From UQRS01 sp964481575 (lineage in GTDB: Bacteria; Bacillota; Clostridia; Oscillospirales; Acutalibacteraceae), in assembly GCA_964481575.1 (NCBI GenBank), contig CAYZTR010000001.1, forward strand, positions 1 to 64,000: a stretch of 64,000 nucleotides of DNA, in the 5' to 3' direction. Position 1 is the first letter of the stretch. Every line of letters starts with the position of its first letter. Shown one piece after another: positions 24,578 through 31,707 of this stretch. The notes under the pieces are model-generated. The model worked only from the letters and a program-made list of their open reading frames with translations, had not been told where the DNA came from and searched no databases. A program made the position numbers and the translations under genes.

Positions 24578-25830
24578 AAGAGCGGCTGATGCCCCAGGAG
24601 CGCCATTGGATCTTATATGACGTGGGCAACTCGGCCTTTGTCCTGTTGTCCACCACCATTTTGCCCATTTATTTTCACGCATTGGCAAGCGGCGGCGGGC
24701 TTTCGGAGACCGCTTACCTGGCTTATTGGGGGTATGCCGCTTCAATCGGCACCCTGTTGACCGCCTTTAGCGGCCCCATCCTGGGGGCTGTTTCGGATGC
24801 CGGCGGTCGAAAAAAGCCGCTGTTCCTCCTGTCGGTGGTGCTGGGGTCAGTTATTTGTTTTGCCATAGGTTTGGCGCAACAGTGGTTGCTGTTTTTGTTC
24901 CTGTTTGTGTTGGCCAGGGTGTGCTATTCGGTAAGTTTGATCTTTTATGATTCCATGCTGCCGGATATTACTTCCCCGGATCGGGTGGATCGTTTGTCCG
25001 CCCAGGGATTTGCCTGGGGCTATATCGGCAGCTGTATTCCCTTTGTCCTGTGCTTAGGCTTGGTATTAGGAGCAGATAGCCTGGGGTTGTCCTTGCCAGT
25101 GGCTATGATGCTTTCTTTCTGGATCGTGGCCCTTTGGTGGCTGGGTTGTACGCTGCCGTTGCTGCGTTCTTACCGACAGCGATATTTTGTCCATGTGCCG
25201 GCGGAATCCGCCTCCGGTAGTCTCGCCCGGTTGGGGCATACCCTGTTGGAGATTGCCAGGAACCGGCGGGTGCTTTTGTTTCTGCTGGCCTTCTTCTTTT
25301 ACATTGACGGCGTCTATACCATTATCGAAATGGCTACCGCTTATGGCACAGCCTTGGGGCTGGACAGTACCGGCCTGTTGTTGGCGCTGCTGGTAACGCA
25401 GTTTGTCGCTTTCCCCTGCAGCCTGCTCATTGGCCGGTTGGCCGCACGCTATGGGCCGGAGCGGCTGCTCCCCCTTTGCATTCTTGCCTATTTTGGCATT
25501 GCCGTTTATGCGGTCTTTCTTCGGAATCAGCCCCAGTTTTGGGGAATGGCGGTGGCCGTGGGGATGTTCCAAGGCGGCATCCAAGCCCTTTCCCGTTCCT
25601 ATTTTGCAAAAATTATTCCGCCGGAAAAATCGGGGGAGTATTTCGGCCTGATGGATATTTGCGGGAAAGGCGCCTCCATTTTGGGAACCTCGGTGGTTAG
25701 CCTGATCTCCCAACTGACTGGCAGTGTGCAGCTGGGCGTCGGCACCATGGCCCTCTTTTTTTTGCTGGGTTTGGCTTTTTTTCTCCGGGCTGTCCGCTGC
25801 CCGAATCCGGCACCCGCAACGCCATCTTGA
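24574..25830 (+). CDS. MFS transporter, Atg22/UMF1-like
   Basis: A 418-residue membrane protein with twelve hydrophobic segments. The N-terminal HWILYDVGNSAFVLLSTTI is the hallmark of the Atg22-like (UMF1) branch of the major facilitator superfamily. GPILGAVSDAGGRKKPL is the MFS loop 2-3 signature, and MGMFQGGIQALSRSYFAKI (approximate) fits the second half. Bacterial members have unknown cargo; yeast Atg22 exports amino acids from the vacuole. ATG 24574 overlaps the stop of the preceding gene by 4 nt. A terminator follows. Confidence 0.85.
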   Translation: MKERLMPQERHWILYDVGNSAFVLLSTTILPIYFHALASGGGLSETAYLAYWGYAASIGTLLTAFSGPILGAVSDAGGRKKPLFLLSVVLGSVICFAIGLAQQWLLFLFLFVLARVCYSVSLIFYDSMLPDITSPDRVDRLSAQGFAWGYIGSCIPFVLCLGLVLGADSLGLSLPVAMMLSFWIVALWWLGCTLPLLRSYRQRYFVHVPAESASGSLARLGHTLLEIARNRRVLLFLLAFFFYIDGVYTIIEMATAYGTALGLDSTGLLLALLVTQFVAFPCSLLIGRLAARYGPERLLPLCILAYFGIAVYAVFLRNQPQFWGMAVAVGMFQGGIQALSRSYFAKIIPPEKSGEYFGLMDICGKGASILGTSVVSLISQLTGSVQLGVGTMALFFLLGLAFFLRAVRCPNPAPATPS

Positions 25831-25843
25831 AATTGCAATACCT

Positions 25844-25886
25844 ATGTCCGCCCCCTGCTTCACTTCGGGGGTGGGCATTTTATTTT
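25844..25886 (+). terminator. Intrinsic terminator
   Basis: ATGTCCGCCCCC (25844-25855) pairs with GGGGGTGGGCAT (25867-25878, including G-T pairs), followed by TTTATTTT. Confidence 0.8.
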
Positions 25887-25996
25887 GCGGCAGCGCAGCA
25901 ATGCTCCGCGCTATTTGAAAAGAAGAAAGCCGGAAAGGTGATTGCATATACACCCCGGCGTTTTTCGGGCCGATGATTGGTAAATCGCTTTTTCGA

Positions 25997-26025
25997 TTGA
26001 CAAATATTTGAAATTTTGATATGAT
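25997..26025 (+). promoter_or_regulatory. Promoter of the secreted-protein cluster
   Basis: TTGACA (25997-26002), 17 bp, TATGAT (26020-26025), in an AT-rich stretch upstream of the lipoprotein gene. Confidence 0.8.
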
Positions 26026-26061
26026 ATAGTAAAGTATATAAATAAAATGGTGTGATTGCAT

Positions 26062-26116
26062 TATTTTTGTTTATATATTTGCACAGAGATGCGTGTGATT
26101 GATTTTGAAAAGGGGT
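26062..26116 (+). repeat. 55-bp direct repeat, copy 1 (leader of lipoprotein gene)
   Basis: The 55 bases from TATTTTTGTTTATATATTTG through GAAAAGGGGT recur at 27163-27217 with a single mismatch (A/G at the 22nd position). The repeat supplies the ribosome-binding site AAAAGGGG of the gene that follows in each copy. Confidence 0.9.
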
Positions 26117-26118
26117 GG

Positions 26119-26175
26119 TTGGTTATGAAAAAAGAGTTGTTGGTTATGAAAAAAGAGTTGTTGGTTATGAAAAAG
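26119..26175 (+). repeat. Tandem 21-bp repeat with three start codons
   Basis: Two full units (26119-26139 and 26140-26160, beginning TTGGTTATGAAAAAAGAG) and a partial third copy (26161-26175). Each carries ATG followed by two Lys codons (ATG at 26125, 26146, 26167). The 21-bp unit is a whole number of codons, so copy-number change would keep the frame. Confidence 0.92.
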
Positions 26176-26982
26176 GTTCTTTGCGGTTGGCTAGCGTTGG
26201 CGCTGGTGCTGCTTTCCGCCTGCGGTGGGGGAGACGAAACACCAGCAGAGGAAACAAACGGCGGAATTGTTTCCCCCGGTACGGTGTCCACAGAACAGGA
26301 TACGGCGGAGGACCTGACAGAGGATGTGCCGGCGCAGATCGACGAGCCAGCAGATTCGGCTGAAGAGGAAGTACAGGAAATTGTGGTGATAGAAGGGGAG
26401 GAAGAAGCCCCAGCGGAGGAGAACGCCGCGCCGCAGGCCCCGGAACCGGCGGTTTCCTATTGGGTGGTTCCTGCGGATATCCCTGCCCAGGAGACCGAAA
26501 TCACAACGCCGCAGGTTCCGCTGCCCGCTGAAAATCCGAAGATTGGAGAGGATTTGGCGCCTTTAACCAGGGAAAGAGCCGCTCTGGTTCAAGAGGATTA
26601 TGCAGCGTGGTATGCGCAGTATTATGTGGACTACTATCAGCAGGTTTACCACCGGGCGTTATCCCCCCAGGAGCAGCACAATTTGCAGGAGGATCTGTCC
26701 AATGTGCAAGTGCATTTTTACTATGGAACCTATGATGGGCACGAGGTGGTTTTAATGTCCCCCTATACCTTCCTGGATTCACCTGCATCTATGATGACTG
26801 TGCAGCAAACCATTGCCGGCCAGCAGTTCGTCTTTCCGACCTTATACCATCTCTGGGTACACAATGGTGCGGAGTTTGTGGAATTATCTGTGGCCTATGC
26901 GGACGCACTCTTAACGGAGGAGGAAGTAGAAATTCTGCATTGGGTGCATGAAAATCATAAATATCATACCTATATGTGGTAA
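26125..26982 (+). CDS. Predicted secreted lipoprotein of unknown function
   Basis: A lipoprotein with a signal peptide ending in the lipobox LLSAC, so it is lipid-anchored on the outer face of the membrane. The acidic Pro/Glu/Thr-rich stretch after the Cys (about residues 35-140) is probably a flexible spacer. The C-terminal domain (about residues 150-285) is rich in Tyr (WYAQYYVDYYQQVYHR) and belongs to no family I recognise. Three in-frame ATGs stand in tandem repeats; I chose the first, 26125, because AAAAGGGGTGG is 6-7 nt upstream, but initiation at 26146 or 26167 would still give a normal signal peptide, and the last is the most ordinary one. The signal sequence KKVLCGWL resembles that of the leucine-rich-repeat gene at 27229. 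Confidence 0.75.
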   Translation: MKKELLVMKKELLVMKKVLCGWLALALVLLSACGGGDETPAEETNGGIVSPGTVSTEQDTAEDLTEDVPAQIDEPADSAEEEVQEIVVIEGEEEAPAEENAAPQAPEPAVSYWVVPADIPAQETEITTPQVPLPAENPKIGEDLAPLTRERAALVQEDYAAWYAQYYVDYYQQVYHRALSPQEQHNLQEDLSNVQVHFYYGTYDGHEVVLMSPYTFLDSPASMMTVQQTIAGQQFVFPTLYHLWVHNGAEFVELSVAYADALLTEEEVEILHWVHENHKYHTYMW

Positions 26983-27021
26983 TTATCAGAAAAAATACTG
27001 AAATCGAAGGGAGAGGTAATC

Positions 27022-27162
27022 CTGAAAAAACAGTTTTTAGCAATCTTTGTTAGTGTGGTACTATTATGCCAATTTATTCCTATAGCTTTGGCGGTTCAAA
27101 GCGTGTGTCCTACTATTGTAGAGACTTCCATTCCGTGCAATGCTTCCATGCAGGATGGATAG
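27022..27162 (+). pseudogene. Remnant of a secreted-protein gene (signal peptide only)
   Basis: After GGGAGAGG, a CTG codon at 27022 opens 46 codons that begin KKQFLAIFVSVVLLCQFIPI and end in ALA, a textbook Sec signal peptide, then about 20 residues before TAG at 27160-27162. The frame is cut exactly where the second copy of the 55-bp repeat begins (27163), so a recombination joining the repeat probably removed the rest of the gene. It is either a leftover 5' end or a tiny secreted peptide; the lack of an ATG favours the former. Confidence 0.6.
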
Positions 27163-27217
27163 TATTTTTGTTTATATATTTGCGCAGAGATGCGTGTGAT
27201 TGATTTTGAAAAGGGGT
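27163..27217 (+). repeat. 55-bp direct repeat, copy 2 (leader of LRR-dockerin gene)
   Basis: Second copy of 26062-26116, identical except for one base. It starts one base after the stop codon of the truncated frame ending at 27162 and supplies AAAAGGGG for the ATG at 27229. Confidence 0.9.
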
Positions 27218-27228
27218 TGTTGTTGGGA

Positions 27229-28158
27229 ATGAAAAAGTTTCTTTGTGGATGGTTGATTTTGGTGCTGGTGTGGGCGATGGTGCTGCCGGTGGCTGCCGCC
27301 ANNNNNNNNNNNNNNNNNNNNNNNNNNNNNNNNNNNNNNNNNNNNNNNNNNNNNNNNNNNNNNNNNNNNNNNNNNNNNNNNNNNNNNNNNNNNNNNNNNN
27401 NGGAATTATATCTGAATGATAACCAGATTAAAAAAATTGAGCATCTGGATGGGCTGCCTCGCTTAACAAAATTGTATTTAAACAATAATCAGATCAAACA
27501 GGTAGAGGGCATTTTTCACATGGCGGAAAATGCATTGGTTTCTATCCAGCAGAACCAGATTTCCGATCTGGAGTGGCTGCAAACGGAAGCGGCCTTAAAC
27601 GCAACAATTGTGGGTTATATATTATCCAATAACCAAATCAATTCTCTTGTTCCGCTGGAACGTTTTTATCCGGAAACAAGAGTGGCAGTCATGGAATTGT
27701 CCGATCAAAATATCGAACTTCCTACTATTTTAGATCCAGCTGACAGCGATACATTGCGTCTGGATTGTTCCATTCTCTCTTTGCACGGGCAGATATTGAA
27801 ACCAGATAAGGAATTTGAGGCACAAACATTTAGTGATACCGTATTGCACCGGCCATATCTTGTATTTGAATTACCGGATGATGCTTGCGGAACGGTATCC
27901 TATACATGCAGTGCAGGTGCACCTCTTCCTTATTATGGATATATTTACAGTGCAAGGGTAACCCAACGGTACCTGCGGGGGTTTTCCAGGTACGATTGGA
28001 ATGAAGACAGCATGGCGACGGTTACCGATGTGGTGCTGTGCCGGAAAGCTATTTTGAATGGAGAAGGAACTACGGAACATGATCTTAATGGTGACAGCAC
28101 CTTGTCAGTAACGGATGTAGTATTATTGAGGAAGTTTATTCTAAATCCACCAGTTTAA
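27229..28158 (+). CDS. Secreted leucine-rich-repeat protein with C-terminal type I dockerin (contains assembly gap)
   Basis: A signal peptide (KKFLCGWLILVLVWAMVLPV, then AAA) is followed by a 100-N gap. After the gap come leucine-rich repeats of the internalin type (LYLNDNQIKKIEHLDGLPRL and LYLNNNQIKQVEG), a degenerate middle region, and a C-terminal dockerin. The dockerin has two calcium-binding repeats: NEDSMATVTDVVLCRKAILN and NGDSTLSVTDVVLLRKFILN. It would attach the protein to a cohesin-bearing scaffoldin or anchor outside the cell. The start is ATG 27229, 12 nt after AAAAGGGG. Because the gap is a fixed-length placeholder, the joining of the signal peptide to the LRR part is assumed, although the frames happen to agree. 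Cotranscription with the peptidase gene 21 bp downstream is likely. Confidence 0.75.
   Translation: MKKFLCGWLILVLVWAMVLPVAAAXXXXXXXXXXXXXXXXXXXXXXXXXXXXXXXXXXELYLNDNQIKKIEHLDGLPRLTKLYLNNNQIKQVEGIFHMAENALVSIQQNQISDLEWLQTEAALNATIVGYILSNNQINSLVPLERFYPETRVAVMELSDQNIELPTILDPADSDTLRLDCSILSLHGQILKPDKEFEAQTFSDTVLHRPYLVFELPDDACGTVSYTCSAGAPLPYYGYIYSARVTQRYLRGFSRYDWNEDSMATVTDVVLCRKAILNGEGTTEHDLNGDSTLSVTDVVLLRKFILNPPV
27302..27401. other. Assembly gap (100 N)
   Basis: Exactly 100 undetermined bases, the usual placeholder for a scaffold join of unknown length. Two near-identical leaders and LRR repeats nearby could have caused the assembly break. Confidence 0.98.
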
Positions 28159-28179
28159 ACAATGGAAGGGGAAATAAGA

Positions 28180-31100
28180 ATGAAAGGGTTAAAAAACTGT
28201 ATAGCAGTTTTATTATGTGTTCTTGTTTTTACAACAAATATGTTGTTTTCAGTTCCTGCATTATCTTATGATGTGAATACATCGCTTGATTTAAATTGCG
28301 CTTCAAGTTTATTATTAGAAGATGATATAGAAATATCAGAAGATCCATTGTTGTACGGACGTAATAACTATGAAATCCCAGATTCTTTTGATATTAGTAC
28401 ATCAGAACAATATAGTAAGTATTTGCCCCCGGTGGGGAACCAACTTCCGGTTGGTTCATGTAGTTCTTTTGCCTCGACTTATTACCATTTTACCTATGAA
28501 ATAGCAAAATTAAAAGATTGGTCTGCTTCAGAAACATTACATCAATTTTCGCCGATGTGGGCATATCGAAATATCAATTCAGGAAATGATGATGGTGGAC
28601 ATTATGTGGATAATTACAGAGTTTTAAAATTTTGTGGAGCACTAACAGAGGCGGTGATGCCAACGCCTAATGAATTTACAGATGAATATAAAACCTGGTG
28701 TACAGATAAAGATTTGATGAAGCAGGCGTTACAATATAGGGTTACTCAATATTTTTCACATAGTTTTTTATCAGATACTGATGATGTGAATTCAGACGGA
28801 ACAGAAGAAGATCCCAATCATAGATTTAATGGTTGTCAAGATCAGGATTTATATGCACTTAAATTGAGATTATCCGAAGGTTATATTGTACCTGTGTCAG
28901 CGAGTGGTTTTAACTATGATTTTTTACCTGGAGAGAAGAATAATGAATCAATTGGAAAGGTTGCCATAGCCAATTATTATAAAAAAGGCTCGACAGCCCC
29001 AAAAGGGCATGATTTTGTAATTGTTGGTTATGATGATTCAATATATTGTGATTTAAATCAAAATGGTCAACAGGAGGAGAATGAGTGGGGTGCTTTTAAA
29101 ATCATGAACTCCTGGGGTGACAAATGGTGCGATGAAGGTTTTGCTTGGGTAATGTACGATGCCCTAAATAATCAAGTAGAACAAGATCCGCAGGGAAATA
29201 TGTATAACCTTTATAAAAACGATTTTGGATATGATAGATGCTCTGCGTTTGATAGTACATATTATACTATTGAAGTTACAGATGAGCCGCCTGTAGTATA
29301 TGCAGAAATAACCATACCTCCAGTAAATGATAATAGTATTGGTGTTGTCTGTTCAACGCGCCGCAAGGGGGAGGAATACTTTTTTAATCGAACTAGTTTT
29401 ATCTTTTCTAACAAAACAGAAACTCCTGTAGAGCGTGTTTTATTGCTGGATATTACCAACTTTTCTGAAACTCCAGAATCTTCTAGTATTCCTAACAAAT
29501 ATAGTGATATGGAGTGGAAGATTACTGTTACAGGGAATCATACAGATACTGGATATGCTAAAATCATATATTATGAACCTTTTGGGAGCCAGTCGTCCGA
29601 TGCAGTCATTGCGCAAGGAACTTTATTGGCTTCATTGTCCACCTCTATCTCATCATCGTACTTAGGATTTAGTATTACTGAAAAAGAAGGGATGAATAAT
29701 CCTTTCTTTATTGACTATGAAGACATGTGCATTATATTAAAAGAAACTTCTTTAACTACAAAGGATATTCAAAATGGATTATTAGGAGGGAAATATCGGG
29801 TCTTTTCTAGCGAGTATGAAATAGATATCAATAAAGAAATAGGAACAGGTTGTACTGTGAAGTGCACTTGCCAAGACGATGTGATTGCTGAATTTACAGT
29901 TATAAGATACGGAGATGTTAATGGCGATGCGATGGTAAACTTTCAGGATTATTTTCGCCTCTGTGATTCTGTATACGGTGAACGTCCACTTGCTTGGCCA
30001 TACAGTACGGCAGGTGTTTGCCGCAGGTTAACCGATTTGAATGCCGAAGGAACTTTTCCAAATGAAGAAGATATTGTTGCATTGAAAGAATACTTGGATG
30101 TACACAATGCTAATGAAAATCAGGCGGCTGGAACCTATAGCTTGCGGTATATAAGTGATTATTATTTAGCTGTGGATGCCACGAATTTTGAACTATCAGA
30201 TAATACGAAAGTTCAACTTGCAGTTGCGACAGGAAATAGCAATCAGCAATGGGTGTTTCAACAGCAGTCAGATGGATATTATCGAATCTCACCTCTATAC
30301 AATCCCCAGATGAGCTTGACAGTAAATGAGAAAGGGGATGTTGTAGTCAGCAAGGAGTTAGGAACTGCCAATCAACGGTGGAGTGTGCGTAAAGACAGTG
30401 AAAGAACCATCATTCTTTCACCGCAGTATCATTCTGATCAATTCTTAAGTCCTATTCCCAGTGGAATTGGGGGCCAGATAAAAATCGGTGATGGTATTTA
30501 CCCTTGGGTGATGGTTTCAGGGGACTTTCCTCCAGAACAGTCCTTTCATTTGCCGGACGGCGCCTATCGGATTCAGAATGAGAAAAGTGGGTTATATCTG
30601 AATGGTGCAATAGCGGCGCAGAGCAACAGTACCCTGCGCCAGGAAGCGGAGCTGGAAGATAATCAACAGGTTTGGCTGTTTTCCAAGCAGGAGGACGGCT
30701 ATTACACCATTGCATCGGGGCAAAATCCAAATTTGGCGGTAACGGCCACCGGAGCAAATTCAGAGGTTTGTCAACTGCAATATTGCACCGGAGAGGATAC
30801 ACAGCTTTGGCGCATTGTCACCGATGATGGCGGGACAACCTACCGTTTCATTTCCAAGGCCTACCCAGGGCATGCCATTGCGGTTTATGCAGCGTCCACT
30901 GCTGCCGGAGGGGCGACGGTTCTGTTTGGCGACACCAGAACGACTAACGCCAAATGGCAGATTACCCCAACCACCTTACAGACTCTGCCAAACGGTGTAT
31001 ATTCCTTCTCCAATGTGAAAAGCGGGCTGCTGCTGGATGGGGAAAATTATTACACGGCAGACAATACCAAGGTGGAGCAATGGGAGGACAACGGCGGAGA

Positions 31101-31404
31101 AAACCAACGCTGGGTGGTTACCTATCGCGGGGGCGGATACTACACCATTCAAGCAGCATATACGGCGGATTTTTACTTGAAGGCCATCAACGAAAATCAG
31201 GTTAAGCTGGTTTCAGGCTACTCGGAGGAAGTCCTGTGGGCCATAGTGAAAAATACCGACGGCAGCTATCGGCTGGCTTCCAAGGTGTATCCCAGCAAAA
31301 CAGCGGTGGTGGAAGGTGCATTGACCTCCAACGGCGCATCGGTGATTCTGTTCACCGACAATGGCACACCCAACGGATTCTGGAACCTGCAGTTGGAACG
31401 GTAG
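28180..31404 (+). CDS. Secreted papain-family (C1) peptidase with dockerin-like segment and ricin-type lectin repeats
   Basis: The 1074-residue protein starts with a signal peptide (to about residue 30). The peptidase domain has VGSCSSFAS with the catalytic Cys94, GHDFVIVGYDD with His277 and IMNSWGDKW with Asn310, the full papain-type triad. A beta-rich region follows (about 365-575), then a divergent dockerin-like pair of segments: GDVNGDAMVNFQDYF at 578 and LTDLNAEGTFPNEEDI, about 35 residues later. From about residue 648 come ricin-type beta-trefoil repeats with Q-x-W marks (NQQWVFQ, NQRWSV, TQLWRIV, NAKWQI, NQRWVV). So a protease is aimed at a cell-surface or polysaccharide target. The first two-thirds of the gene are AT-rich, the last third GC-richer. 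ATG 28180 follows GGAAGGGG by about 10 nt. Confidence 0.85.
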   Translation: MKGLKNCIAVLLCVLVFTTNMLFSVPALSYDVNTSLDLNCASSLLLEDDIEISEDPLLYGRNNYEIPDSFDISTSEQYSKYLPPVGNQLPVGSCSSFASTYYHFTYEIAKLKDWSASETLHQFSPMWAYRNINSGNDDGGHYVDNYRVLKFCGALTEAVMPTPNEFTDEYKTWCTDKDLMKQALQYRVTQYFSHSFLSDTDDVNSDGTEEDPNHRFNGCQDQDLYALKLRLSEGYIVPVSASGFNYDFLPGEKNNESIGKVAIANYYKKGSTAPKGHDFVIVGYDDSIYCDLNQNGQQEENEWGAFKIMNSWGDKWCDEGFAWVMYDALNNQVEQDPQGNMYNLYKNDFGYDRCSAFDSTYYTIEVTDEPPVVYAEITIPPVNDNSIGVVCSTRRKGEEYFFNRTSFIFSNKTETPVERVLLLDITNFSETPESSSIPNKYSDMEWKITVTGNHTDTGYAKIIYYEPFGSQSSDAVIAQGTLLASLSTSISSSYLGFSITEKEGMNNPFFIDYEDMCIILKETSLTTKDIQNGLLGGKYRVFSSEYEIDINKEIGTGCTVKCTCQDDVIAEFTVIRYGDVNGDAMVNFQDYFRLCDSVYGERPLAWPYSTAGVCRRLTDLNAEGTFPNEEDIVALKEYLDVHNANENQAAGTYSLRYISDYYLAVDATNFELSDNTKVQLAVATGNSNQQWVFQQQSDGYYRISPLYNPQMSLTVNEKGDVVVSKELGTANQRWSVRKDSERTIILSPQYHSDQFLSPIPSGIGGQIKIGDGIYPWVMVSGDFPPEQSFHLPDGAYRIQNEKSGLYLNGAIAAQSNSTLRQEAELEDNQQVWLFSKQEDGYYTIASGQNPNLAVTATGANSEVCQLQYCTGEDTQLWRIVTDDGGTTYRFISKAYPGHAIAVYAASTAAGGATVLFGDTRTTNAKWQITPTTLQTLPNGVYSFSNVKSGLLLDGENYYTADNTKVEQWEDNGGENQRWVVTYRGGGYYTIQAAYTADFYLKAINENQVKLVSGYSEEVLWAIVKNTDGSYRLASKVYPSKTAVVEGALTSNGASVILFTDNGTPNGFWNLQLER

Positions 31405-31638
31405 CAATCGGTTGCCGGTGCGAGGGGCATTCAGATTGCAGGCGGCAGTTATCTTGTGATTCCAGATGACTTTTTGGAGTTACATACCAGCAGTACGCCA
31501 TTCCTAATAAAATGGGACATCAGCGGAAGAAGGAATATGCCGGCCGGAAAGGTCATCGGCTGGAAGAACGGCCGGCTGGCTCGGGTGGATGCCAATGCCG
31601 AATGTGCCGGGATCTGGACCTTGGTTCCGGTGCCATAA
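31405..31638 (+). pseudogene. In-frame continuation of the peptidase-lectin gene beyond its stop codon
   Basis: After TAG at 31402-31404 the same frame stays open for 77 codons to TAA at 31636. The translation looks like protein: GIQIAGGSYLVIPDDFLEL, WDISGRRNMPAGKVIGW and, at its end, ECAGIWTLVPVP, which resembles the end of the preceding lectin repeat (NGFWNLQLER). There is no convincing start of its own. It is probably the original C terminus, cut off by a nonsense mutation, or a readthrough extension. Confidence 0.5.
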
Positions 31639-31655
31639 AAACAATCATAGGCAAT

Positions 31656-31692
31656 AAAACCGCCGTCCCTCCAGGCAATGGAAGAACGGCGG
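31656..31692 (-). terminator. Terminator of the GH13 gene
   Basis: On the minus strand CCGCCGTTCTTCC (31692-31680) pairs with GGAGGGACGGCGG (31672-31660, two mismatched positions), followed by TTTT. It may also end the plus-strand transcript. Confidence 0.7.
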
Positions 31693-31707
31693 CTATCTAT
31701 TGCGTTT

